Shown piece by piece: positions 6,528 through 14,353 of a DNA stretch of 64,000 nt (position 1 is its first letter; each line of letters begins with the position of its first letter). Source of the stretch: Streptomyces avidinii (GTDB lineage: Bacteria > Actinomycetota > Actinomycetes > Streptomycetales > Streptomycetaceae); the NCBI RefSeq assembly GCF_014650695.1, contig NZ_BMVL01000001.1:19527-83526 (forward strand). The letters are read 5' to 3'. A program made the translations under genes and the position numbers. A model generated the notes under the pieces. It worked only from the letters and a program-made list of their open reading frames with translations. It ran no database searches and had not been told where the DNA came from.

Positions 6528-9352
6528 CCGGGCCTCCGCAGGGACACGAGGTCGGCCAGCTCGCGGTCGGTCAGCTCGGTCAGCGCCGACTCCCCGGAGC
6601 CCAGGACGGCGTCGGCCAGGGCCCGCTTCGCCTCCAGCATCTCGGCGATGCGGTCCTCGACGGTGCCCTCGGCGATGATCCGGTGGACCTGAACGGGCTG
6701 GGTCTGGCCGATGCGGTAGGCGCGGTCGGTGGCCTGTTCCTCCACGGCCGGGTTCCACCAACGGTCGAAGTGGATGACGTGTCCGGCCCGGGTGAGGTTC
6801 AGCCCGGTGCCCGCCGCCTTCAGGGACAGCAGGAACACGGGGACCTCGCCTGCCTGGAAGCGGTCGACCAGCTCCTCCCGGCGCGGCACCGGCGTCCCGC
6901 CGTGCAGCAGCTGCGAAGCGATCCCGCGGGCCTGCAGGTGCCGTTCGATCAGGCGGGCCATCGTCACGTACTGGGTGAAGACCAGCACCGAGCCGCCCTC
7001 GGCCAGGATCGTGTCCAGCAACTCGTCCAGCAGGGCGAGTTTGCCCGAGCGGTGCGGGATGCGGGGCTGCTCCTCCTTCAGGTACTGGGCGGGGTGGTTG
7101 CAGATCTGCTTGAGCGAGGCCAGCAGCTTCATGATCATGCCGCGCCGTTCCATGCCCTCGCTCGACTCGATCACGGCCATCGCCTCGTCCACCGCGGCCC
7201 GGTAGAGCGAGGCCTGCTCCCGGGTGAGGGAGACCGGGTGGTCGGTCTCGGTCTTGGGCGGCAGCTCGGGCGCGATCCCCGGATCGGACTTCTTGCGGCG
7301 CAGCAGGAACGGCCGGACGAGCGCGGACAGCCGGGCGACCGCCGCCTCATTGCCGCCGTCCTCCTCCTGCTGGTGCTCCACGGGGCGGGCATGGCGGGCC
7401 CGGAACGCGGTCAGCGGTCCCAGCAGCCCCGGCGTGGTCCAGTCGAGCAGCGCCCAGAGCTCGGAGAGGTTGTTCTCCACCGGGGTACCGGTCAGCGCCA
7501 CCCGGGCCGGCGCCGGCACCGTGCGCAGCGCCTTCGCGGTCGCCGAATGCGGGTTCTTGACGTGCTGCGCCTCATCGGCGACGACCATGCCCCAGCTCTG
7601 TTCGGCGAGCAGCGCGGCGCTGGCGCGCATCGTCCCGTAGGTGGTGAGCACGAACCCGCCGGCGCAGGACGTCAGGTCCTCGATGCTGCGGCTGCCGCCG
7701 TGGAAGCGGCGTACGGGCGTGCCGGGGGCGAACTTCTCGATCTCCCGCTGCCAGTTGCCGAGGAGGGACGCGGGGCACACGACGAGCGTCGGCTCCGGCC
7801 GGTCCCGGTGCAGGTGCAGGGCGATCAGCGTGACGGTCTTGCCGAGGCCCATGTCGTCTGCGAGGCAGCCGCCGAGACCGAGCGAGGTCATCAGGTCCAG
7901 CCAGGCCAGGCCGCGCGCCTGGTAGTCGCGCAGGGTGGCCTTGAGGGCGGCGGGCTGCGGCAGCGGCGGCTGCTCCCCCGTCAGCCGGTCCCGCAGCGCG
8001 GCCAGCGCCCCCACCGGCACCGCCTCGACGGGCGCGCCGTCGACCTCGGCCGTCCCCGTCAGTACGGTGGCCAGCGCGTCGACCGGATCCAGCACGCCCA
8101 GCTCCCGCTTGCGCGCCTTGCGCACCAGCTCCGGATCGACCCGCACCCACTGGTCCCGCAGCCGGACGACGGGCCGGTGCGCCTGGGCGAGCGCGTCCAT
8201 CTCCCCGGGGGTGAGCCGGTCGCCGCCCAGCGCCAGCTCCCAGGAGAAGGCGAAGAGGTGCTCGGCGTCGAAGAAGGCGGTCCCGTCGGTCGCGGACCCG
8301 GGCGCGGTGGATCGTACGACGGCGGTCGCCGACAGGGTACGGGCCAGCTCGCGCGGCCAGTGGACCAGGACCCCGGCGGCCGCCAGGCGGCTCGCGGCCA
8401 CCCCGAGCAGGTCCTCCAGCTCCGGGTCGGACAGGGCGAGCGCATCGGGCACGGGCTGGTCCAGCAGGCGCAGCAGCGGCGGCCAGACCCGGGCGGCCCT
8501 GCGCAGCGCGAGCACGGCGTCGATCCGGGCGCGCGGGCCGAAGCCGGCCGAAGCCGTGCCCGCCCACAGCTGCCCGGCATCGGCGACCAGGGTCGGATCG
8601 GCGAGGCTGTGGATCTGGACGACGGCGGCCCCGGCACGGCGGGTGTCGGCTTCCTCGGCCGCGTCGAAGAGGCGGAAGGAGGACAGGTCGAGCCGGAGCG
8701 AGATCCCGACGCCGGTATCGGCGCCGACCGCGACCTGAGCGGCCCAGTCCTGTATCCCGGGGACCCGCTGCGGCTCCCGCGCGGCGAACGGCCGCCCGGC
8801 GGCCACGGCGGCGGCCGGAGTGCGGGGCAGGCTGTCTGCGACGGCGTCGAGGAACGCCCGGACCAGCGCCTCCGGTTCGGGCAGCTGGAGCGGGCGGCGG
8901 CCGGCCAGGGGGGTCGCGTACCCCTCGTGCGGCAGCGCGGCGGCGACCGCGCGGAGATGGTCGATGTCGGCGGCGTCGAGCGGTCCGGCCCGCCAGGCGT
9001 CGACGCCCTCGGGGGTGATCCCGGGGAGGAGCCGGCCGCGGGCGGCGAGGGCGAGCGCCTGCCGGGCGGCGGTGCCCCAGGCACGGGTGGCGGGATGCGC
9101 GGCGGGGCTGCGGGGTGCCTGCGCGAGCAGGGGCAGGGCGGCGGCGACGGTGAAGGTCACCGCGGGCACGGTCCGGCTGCGCACCCCGTCGCCGTGCGGG
9201 CGTACGACGGTGAGCGGCCGGGGCTCGCCCGCCTCGGGCAGGGCGTCCCCGTCGGGCGCCCAGAAGGCGACCCGCCCCTCCCTGGGGACGGCGGCGGGCA
9301 GGAAGACGGCGGCGTGCCACAGCAGCGCGGCGGCCTGCGGCTGCGTGCTCAT
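6524..9352 (-). CDS. SNF2-family DEAD/DEAH-type ATP-dependent helicase/translocase
   Basis: The 942-residue protein has a long N-terminal region (about 1-460) characteristic of bacterial SNF2 proteins, motif I DDMGLGKT near residue 500, motif II DEAQ near 590 (VVADEAQHVKNP), TGTPVENN, and a C-terminal helicase lobe with VFTQYVTM, SLKAAGTGLNLT and DRAYRIGQT. These enzymes translocate on double-stranded DNA using ATP. ATG at 9352 follows GGGAGGGGG. It is the first gene of a two-gene operon with the SWIM protein. The upstream region holds a 29-base direct repeat that may control the operon. Confidence 0.93.
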   Translation of the reverse strand: MSTQPQAAALLWHAAVFLPAAVPREGRVAFWAPDGDALPEAGEPRPLTVVRPHGDGVRSRTVPAVTFTVAAALPLLAQAPRSPAAHPATRAWGTAARQALALAARGRLLPGITPEGVDAWRAGPLDAADIDHLRAVAAALPHEGYATPLAGRRPLQLPEPEALVRAFLDAVADSLPRTPAAAVAAGRPFAAREPQRVPGIQDWAAQVAVGADTGVGISLRLDLSSFRLFDAAEEADTRRAGAAVVQIHSLADPTLVADAGQLWAGTASAGFGPRARIDAVLALRRAARVWPPLLRLLDQPVPDALALSDPELEDLLGVAASRLAAAGVLVHWPRELARTLSATAVVRSTAPGSATDGTAFFDAEHLFAFSWELALGGDRLTPGEMDALAQAHRPVVRLRDQWVRVDPELVRKARKRELGVLDPVDALATVLTGTAEVDGAPVEAVPVGALAALRDRLTGEQPPLPQPAALKATLRDYQARGLAWLDLMTSLGLGGCLADDMGLGKTVTLIALHLHRDRPEPTLVVCPASLLGNWQREIEKFAPGTPVRRFHGGSRSIEDLTSCAGGFVLTTYGTMRASAALLAEQSWGMVVADEAQHVKNPHSATAKALRTVPAPARVALTGTPVENNLSELWALLDWTTPGLLGPLTAFRARHARPVEHQQEEDGGNEAAVARLSALVRPFLLRRKKSDPGIAPELPPKTETDHPVSLTREQASLYRAAVDEAMAVIESSEGMERRGMIMKLLASLKQICNHPAQYLKEEQPRIPHRSGKLALLDELLDTILAEGGSVLVFTQYVTMARLIERHLQARGIASQLLHGGTPVPRREELVDRFQAGEVPVFLLSLKAAGTGLNLTRAGHVIHFDRWWNPAVEEQATDRAYRIGQTQPVQVHRIIAEGTVEDRIAEMLEAKRALADAVLGSGESALTELTDRELADLVSLRRPG

Positions 9353-9386
9353 CGCTGTCCCCCTCCCCGTCCGGTGCCCGTCGGAG

Positions 9387-9444
9387 CCCGATCGGTGTGT
9401 TCCGGTACCGCCGAGCCCGTTCGGTGTGTTCCTGTACCGACGAG
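9387..9444. repeat. two tandem 29-base repeats upstream of the SNF2-SWIM operon
   Basis: Copies at 9387-9415 and 9416-9444 agree at 26 of 29 positions (shared core TCGGTGTGTTCC, then GTACCG). They lie 35-92 bases upstream of the helicase start and just beyond the end of the XRE gene, the position expected for paired operators. Confidence 0.8.
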
Positions 9445-9483
9445 TTTAGGCGTGGCCACCGACAACGCCTTCTGACCTGCGGT

Positions 9484-10791
9484 TCAGCGGGCCCAGCGGC
9501 CCTGCTCCAGTGCAAACCCGTACACCGGCCGACCGGTCGCGGCGCTCGTGCGCAGCGGCCGCCCGTCGTCGTCGATGCGCAGGGTGCCCGACCCGGACGG
9601 GCCGGTCCACCGGAGGTCGAGGGACCAGTCGCAGTCGCATCCCGTGGTGGCCGCCTCCACCCTCAGGACGACGGGCTCGGAGGCCGAGACGCGCAAGGGG
9701 AGGACGGGGGCGGGCAGCGGGCTGCCGCCGTCGTTCCCGGCGACGGGCCGGGCGAGGGGGCGCGGCGCGTCCAGGTTGACGGCGAACACGGCAGGGGTGA
9801 GCCCGCCGCCGCAGCCCTGCGACATCTGGTAGACGTTCCAGGCCGGCGGCTTGCGGCGGGCCGCCACCCGTACTTCCAGGTCCTCCAGCACCACGGCGCC
9901 CGGCCCCGTGCCGTGCAGGGTGACCTCCACGATCTGCGACCCGGCGTGCACGGCACGCTGCGCCGACGCCCAGGCGGGCGCGTCCGCCTCCACGGGCGGC
10001 GGGGCCACGACGCCGGGACCGCGCTCGCTGAGGTAGGCGTGGTCGCATCCCGCGGTCCACACGTGCGGGCGGACCGCCGCCTTGAGGGGCGCGACCGGGG
10101 CCCGGCCCGGGGCCGATGCCGGCGGTGACGCGGGCGGCGCGGCGGTGGCCGGGCCGGACCCCGGAGCCGATGACCCGGCCGGCCCGGTCGGCCCGGTCGG
10201 CCCCGCCGACCCGGTCGGTGGCGTCGGCTCCGGTGCACCGGGCGCCGCCGGTACCGACGCGGCCGGCGGGGTCGCACCCGTACCCGTACTCCCGCCCGCG
10301 CGCGGCGCGCGGGACTCGGGACCGGCGGCCGCCAGCAGCGCCACGGCCACCGCCCCGGCCGTCACCCCCGCGGCCACGACCACGGCCGCCCGCCGCCGGT
10401 ACCGGGCCCGCCGGGCCACCGGCTCCGGCGCCCCTACGACAACGGGCTCTGGCTCGGGCTCGGGCTCTGGCTCGGGCTCGGGCTCGGACTCGGACTCGGC
10501 CCGAAGCACAGGCTCCGGTGCCGGCACCGGCACCGGCACCACCCCCGCCCGCCGTCGCGCATCCGCCAGCAGCCACGCCCGGTGCAGGTCCACCGCCTCC
10601 CCCCGCGATGCCCCGCAGGCCCGGGCGAAGCGGTCGACCACGGCGAACTCCGCCGGCAGCGCCTCCCCGTTGCAGTACCGGTGCAGCGTCGACGTACTCG
10701 TGTGCAGTCGGCGCGCCAAGGCTCCGTAACTGAGCCCGGCACGCTCCTTCAGCTCCCGCATCAGCCGCGCGAAATTCTCGGCCTCGCTCAC
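9484..10791 (-). CDS. membrane-tethered XRE-family regulator with extracytoplasmic domain
   Basis: GTG at 10791 follows GGGGGAG. The 435-residue protein has an XRE-type helix-turn-helix (about 5-65: LSYGALARRLHTSTSTLHRYCNG), a Glu-Pro dipeptide run (about 97-115), one membrane segment (AAVVVAAGVTAGAVAVALLA, about 130-150), a Pro/Thr/Gly-rich spacer and a C-terminal ~190-residue domain with several Cys (GCDHAY, QGCGGG, TGCDCDW). The topology suggests a cytoplasmic DNA-binding head and an external sensor domain. The Glu-Pro run is encoded by a short hexamer repeat near 10447-10500. It is divergent from a secreted protein gene that could be its target. Confidence 0.88.
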   Translation of the reverse strand: MSEAENFARLMRELKERAGLSYGALARRLHTSTSTLHRYCNGEALPAEFAVVDRFARACGASRGEAVDLHRAWLLADARRRAGVVPVPVPAPEPVLRAESESEPEPEPEPEPEPEPVVVGAPEPVARRARYRRRAAVVVAAGVTAGAVAVALLAAAGPESRAPRAGGSTGTGATPPAASVPAAPGAPEPTPPTGSAGPTGPTGPAGSSAPGSGPATAAPPASPPASAPGRAPVAPLKAAVRPHVWTAGCDHAYLSERGPGVVAPPPVEADAPAWASAQRAVHAGSQIVEVTLHGTGPGAVVLEDLEVRVAARRKPPAWNVYQMSQGCGGGLTPAVFAVNLDAPRPLARPVAGNDGGSPLPAPVLPLRVSASEPVVLRVEAATTGCDCDWSLDLRWTGPSGSGTLRIDDDGRPLRTSAATGRPVYGFALEQGRWAR

Positions 10792-10972
10792 GCTCTCCCC
10801 CGTTCCGCGTCCCGCGACAGCGTTCCATGCATGAGGTGTTCCCCCAGGTGACAGCACGTACGGCCGTTCCAGCGTCCCGGATTCGCCCCAATCCGTCGCC
10901 CGCCACGCCGTCCGGGGAACAGGCTCGTCAGGCACACACCACCGCACTCGACGCTCACGGGGAGTACCGAAC

Positions 10973-11590
10973 ATGTTCCGACGTACCGACACCGCCGCGA
11001 CGCTCGCCACTGCGCTCGTCGCGGCGGCCGCCGCCCTCGTCCTGACCGCCTCTACCTCGGCCGCGGCCGCCACTGCCCCCGGCTTCCTGGCCGGAACCGA
11101 TCTCCCGCCGCACCCCACCTCGCCCTGGTACGCGGGTGCTGTCACCAAGGGGCTGCCCGAGACCCCGCCGTTCTGCCTGGACGGCGTGCTGCCGGCCGCG
11201 GGGAGCTGGCACCGCGTCTTCGGTACCGAGTACGACACCGGTGCCGTGCAGGTCTCCGTACGGTCCACCTCGCCCGCCGCGGCGGCCAAGCTGGCCGGAA
11301 CCCTGGAGCGCAAGGTGGCGGCCTGCGCCGCCGACTGGCTGCGGACGACCCCGGGCGGCACCGCTTCCTGGCAGGACTACGGCACGCTCCCCGTCGAGGA
11401 GGGCGCGCACGTCTACGGGGTCCACACCTCGATCCCCGAGTCCGAGCCCGGCGTGCACCTGTTCGGGATCGGGCGCGACGGCTCCACGGTGACCGTCGTG
11501 CAGTGGGGTCAGATGGGCGACCTGTCCCACGCTCCGGTCGCCGCCTTCAAGAAGACGACCACCAAGGCCGTGAACAAGCTGAACCCGTAG
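10973..11590 (+). CDS. secreted protein of unknown function
   Basis: The 205-residue product has a clear signal peptide (FRRTDTAATLATALVAAAAALVLTASTSAAAA, cleavage near 33) and a mature part with two Cys (PFCLDG and VAACAADW) that probably form a disulfide. GGGGAG lies eight bases before ATG 10973. I do not recognise the family with certainty; the size, two-Cys pattern and WY-containing segments resemble small sensor-like exported domains. It is divergent from the membrane-tethered XRE regulator across 181 bases. The stop codon lies inside the first unit of a 12-base tandem repeat. Confidence 0.8.
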   Translation: MFRRTDTAATLATALVAAAAALVLTASTSAAAATAPGFLAGTDLPPHPTSPWYAGAVTKGLPETPPFCLDGVLPAAGSWHRVFGTEYDTGAVQVSVRSTSPAAAAKLAGTLERKVAACAADWLRTTPGGTASWQDYGTLPVEEGAHVYGVHTSIPESEPGVHLFGIGRDGSTVTVVQWGQMGDLSHAPVAAFKKTTTKAVNKLNP

Positions 11591-11631
11591 CGGGACCCGT
11601 AGCAGGACCCGGAGCAGGACCCGGAGCGGGA
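11584..11631. repeat. four tandem 12-base repeats overlapping a stop codon
   Basis: Units CCCGTAGCGGGA, CCCGTAGCAGGA, CCCGGAGCAGGA and CCCGGAGCGGGA run head to tail. The first contains the TAG stop of the secreted protein and the second repeats that TAG in frame. An 18-base perfect palindrome (11645-11662) follows. Confidence 0.85.
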
Positions 11632-11710
11632 TCGATGGCTCGACCCGCGGGCCGGCCCGCGGCCCGGCCCGCCGCCGCAGGCCGGAGTGGGACCATGGAC
11701 GGGAGAGGCG

Positions 11711-11977
11711 ATGTCCATGCGTTCGGGAAACGAACCGGTGACCGCCCGCAGTCCGCTGCGGCTGCGGTTCTGGCTGGGTGTCTGGGGGCTGGTCTGGGCC
11801 GCCGCCGGCACGGCCGTGTTCTCGCTGGTGGGCCGCCCGGGATGGGCGGCCGCCTGCGGGGTGCTGGCGGTGGTCGTGGCCGTGGACCTGTTCATGATCG
11901 TGCGCCATATGCGCCAGGGCCCGCACTACCAGCCGGGCCCGGACGTCCCTCCGTACGAGCCGCCCGGGAGCCGCTGA
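11711..11977 (+). CDS. DUF6343 small membrane protein
   Basis: The 88-residue protein carries the pattern I associate with DUF6343: GNEPVTARSPLRLRFWL at the N terminus, two membrane segments (about 20-40 and 45-65), and RQGPHYQPGPDVPPYEP at the C terminus. ATG 11711 is preceded by GGGAGAGGCG. Function is unknown; the conserved ends probably both face the cytoplasm. It stands alone between the secreted protein and the convergent TPR gene. Confidence 0.85.
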   Translation: MSMRSGNEPVTARSPLRLRFWLGVWGLVWAAAGTAVFSLVGRPGWAAACGVLAVVVAVDLFMIVRHMRQGPHYQPGPDVPPYEPPGSR

Positions 11978-12034
11978 GCAGGTGAACCGGTCATCGAGTG
12001 AACCGGTCATCGGGTGAGCGGGTAAGCGGCTGCT

Positions 12035-12436
12035 TCAGGCGGAGTCGCCCGCGGCCGGGTCCTCGAAGCGGGCCGCAGCCAGGTACTCGGGCTGCGGGTC
12101 GAGGGCCGCCGCGAGGCGGAAGTGCTTGCGCGCCTGCTCCGGCCGGCCCGAGCGCTGGAAGGTCCGGGCCAGCGCGAAGTGGGCGAAGGCATTGTCCGGC
12201 TCCCGCTCCAGCACCAGCTCGAACTCCAGCTCCGCCGGACGCAGTTGCGCGGCGGCGAAGAAGGCCCGGGCGCGCAGCAGCCGGGCCGCAGTGTTCTCCG
12301 GGTGCGCGGCTATGACCGAGTCGAGCAGCTTGACCGCACCGCGCGGGTCCCGGGCGGCGAGCAGGTGCTCGGCGGCCCGGTAGTCGATGACGTGGGTTTC
12401 CGGGCTGGACGGGGTGGGGCGAGTGGTCTCGGACAC
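12035..12436 (-). CDS. tetratricopeptide-repeat protein
   Basis: The 133-residue soluble protein contains about three TPR units (AAEHLLAARDPRGAVKLLDSVIAAHPENT, ARLLRARAFFAAAQ, AHFALARTFQRSGRPEQARKHFRLAAALDP; each a helix pair), so it is likely a protein-binding adaptor. GTG 12436 follows AAGGATTTCGATC; a longer frame to 12499 has no ribosome site. It is downstream of coaE on the same strand, separated by 66 bases. The region just downstream holds GTGAACCGGTCATCG twice in tandem (about 11982-12016). Confidence 0.85.
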   Translation of the reverse strand: MSETTRPTPSSPETHVIDYRAAEHLLAARDPRGAVKLLDSVIAAHPENTAARLLRARAFFAAAQLRPAELEFELVLEREPDNAFAHFALARTFQRSGRPEQARKHFRLAAALDPQPEYLAAARFEDPAAGDSA

Positions 12437-12502
12437 GATCGAAATCCTTCCCTCTACGGGCGCGTTCAACGCCCCCGCCCCACCCGCTATTCCATGCACA
12501 CG

Positions 12503-13111
12503 TCAGATCGCCCCGCCGGACGCCCGCTCCACGAGTTCTTCCCACACCTTGCGCACCTGCGGTTCCAGCGCCTCCAGCGGCCCGTCGTTGTCGATCACGA
12601 GGGTCGCCACCGCGAGCCGCTGCTCCCGCGTGGCCTGAGCGGCCATCCGGGCCCGCGCCTCCTCCTCGGCCATGCCGCGCCGCGCAGTCAGCCGCGTCAG
12701 CTGGGTCTGCGGGGCCGCGTCGACGACGACGACGAGGTCGTAGAGCGGCGCCAGGCCGTTCTCCGCGAGCAGCGGTACGTCGTGCACCACGATCGCGCCG
12801 GCCCCGGCGGCGGCCTCCAGCTCGGCCGACCGGGCCCCCACCAGGGGGTGCACGATCGAGTTCAGCGTCCGGAGCTTCGCCGGGTCCGCGAACACGATGG
12901 ATCCCAGCTTCGGCCGGTCCAGCGTGCCCTCCGCGGTCAGCACCGACTCCCCGAAGGCCGCCACGACGGCCGCGAGTCCCGGCGTACCGGGTTCCACGAC
13001 CTCTCGTGCGATCCGATCGGCGTCGACGACGATCGCCCCGTACCCCGCCAGCAGTCGCGAGACCTCGCTCTTGCCGGCACCGATTCCGCCCGTCAGGCCT
13101 ACTTTCAGCAT
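12503..13111 (-). CDS. coaE: dephospho-CoA kinase
   Basis: The 202-residue enzyme phosphorylates the 3'-hydroxyl of dephospho-CoA, the last step of coenzyme A synthesis. Seen: P-loop [11 protein letters not shown] at residues 4-14, [10 protein letters not shown] near 31, the dephospho-CoA-binding region HPLVGARS, and [15 protein letters not shown], all typical. The length is standard. ATG 13111 is preferred; an ATG four codons upstream is possible and neither has a strong ribosome site. It sits 31 bases after the PAC2-family gene on the same strand. Confidence 0.95.
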   Translation of the reverse strand: MLKVGLTGGIGAGKSEVSRLLAGYGAIVVDADRIAREVVEPGTPGLAAVVAAFGESVLTAEGTLDRPKLGSIVFADPAKLRTLNSIVHPLVGARSAELEAAAGAGAIVVHDVPLLAENGLAPLYDLVVVVDAAPQTQLTRLTARRGMAEEEARARMAAQATREQRLAVATLVIDNDGPLEALEPQVRKVWEELVERASGGAI

Positions 13112-13142
13112 GCCCCGCAGCATAGGGGGCCCCGCTCGTACG

Positions 13143-14087
13143 TCAGTTCTCGCCCTCGCGCTCCGCGAGGAAGCGCTCGAACTCGCGGCCGAGCTCGTCC
13201 GCCGACGGCAGCTCCGCCGGCTCGGCGATCATGTTGCCGCGGGTCTCGGCACCGGCGGCCGCGTCGTACTGGTGCTCCAGCCCCTGCACCAGGCTGACCA
13301 GCTCCTCGTCGCCCTCGCGGATCTGCCGGTCGATCTCCGTCTGCGTGCGGTGCGCCTCGGTGCGCAGCGCGTGCGCCACGGCCGGCAGCACCAGCCCGGT
13401 CGCCGCCGTGATCGCCTCCAGTACCGCCAGCGCGGCGTCCGGGTACGGGGAACGCGCCACGTAGTGCGGTACGTGGGCGGCGACGCCCAGGACGTCGTGC
13501 CCGGCCTGTGCCAGGCGGAACTCCACCAGGGACTCCGCGCTGCCCGGCACCTGCGCCTCGTCGAAGGGGCTGCGGTGGCCCGGCATGAGGTCGGTCCGGT
13601 TGCCGTGCGGGGTGATGCCCACGGGGCGGGTGTGCGGGACGCCCATCGGGATGCCGTGGAAGTTGACGGAGAGCCGGACGCCGAGGCGCTCGACGATCTG
13701 CCGGACGGCGACGGAGAAGCGCTCCCACTCCACGTCGGGCTCCGGGCCGGACAGCAGCAGGAAGGGGGCTCCGGTGGCGTCCTGGACGAGCCGGACCTCC
13801 AGCCGCGGCTCCTCGAACTCGGTCCAGTGGTCGCGCTGGAAGGTCAGCAGCGGGCGCCGGGCCCGGTAGTCCACCAGCCGGTCCGCGTCGAACCGGGCGA
13901 CCACCTGGTGGGGCAGGGTGTCCAGCAGCCGCTCGACGATCTGCTCGCCGGCCTCACCCGCGTCGATGTACCCCTCGAAGTGGTACAGCATGACCAGCCC
14001 GGCCGAGTCCTGGGCGACTGCCAGGTCGGCCACCGCCAGGCCCTTGGCATCCCATTCGTACAAACCCTGTGGATCAAGCACCGTCAC
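13143..14087 (-). CDS. PAC2 (proteasome assembly chaperone 2) family protein
   Basis: The 314-residue protein is the actinobacterial PAC2-like type: [22 protein letters not shown] near the N terminus, [22 protein letters not shown] in the middle and a Glu-rich C terminus. The family resembles eukaryotic proteasome assembly chaperones; the actinobacterial role is not settled. GTG 14087 follows GAGGAGGAGTG, which decides the start. A six-unit 10-base tandem repeat lies about 80-145 bases upstream, between this gene and the rpsA terminator. Confidence 0.9.
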   Translation of the reverse strand: MTVLDPQGLYEWDAKGLAVADLAVAQDSAGLVMLYHFEGYIDAGEAGEQIVERLLDTLPHQVVARFDADRLVDYRARRPLLTFQRDHWTEFEEPRLEVRLVQDATGAPFLLLSGPEPDVEWERFSVAVRQIVERLGVRLSVNFHGIPMGVPHTRPVGITPHGNRTDLMPGHRSPFDEAQVPGSAESLVEFRLAQAGHDVLGVAAHVPHYVARSPYPDAALAVLEAITAATGLVLPAVAHALRTEAHRTQTEIDRQIREGDEELVSLVQGLEHQYDAAAGAETRGNMIAEPAELPSADELGREFERFLAEREGEN

Positions 14088-14170
14088 CACTCCTCCTCGC
14101 CTCGTTCTCAGCCAAGAACGTTCAAGGCGGCGCCGCCATTCCCCAGTTGGCCGCATTCACAGGAACGCAA

Positions 14171-14230
14171 TGGATCAACGTGGATCAACGTGGACCGACG
14201 TGGACCGACGAGGGCCGACGGGGATCGACG
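14171..14230. repeat. six tandem 10-base units upstream of the PAC2 gene
   Basis: Units TGGATCAACG (two), TGGACCGACG (two), AGGGCCGACG and GGGATCGACG are contiguous. The ten-base period is close to one DNA turn, so matching bases face the same side of the helix. Confidence 0.85.
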
Positions 14231-14268
14231 CAGCGGGTCGAGGTGCGGGACACCGGGCGCGGAACGCG

Positions 14269-14302
14269 GTGAGGCCCGCCCCCCGAAGGGGACGGGCCTC
14301 AC
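14269..14302 (-). terminator. rpsA terminator hairpin
   Basis: GTGAGGCCCG and CGGGCCTCAC pair perfectly, with an inner CCCC/GGGG stem closed by GAA. It is 52 bases past the rpsA stop. Confidence 0.75.
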
Positions 14303-14353
14303 CGTTCACTGCAGTTCAGCTCGGCTCACACCGGAGTGTGATGCGCGCTGCGA

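Noticed and set aside
6683..9475. 930-codon plus-strand frame opposite the SNF2 gene
   Set aside because: Antisense shadow; the minus-strand frame has all helicase motifs and a ribosome site.
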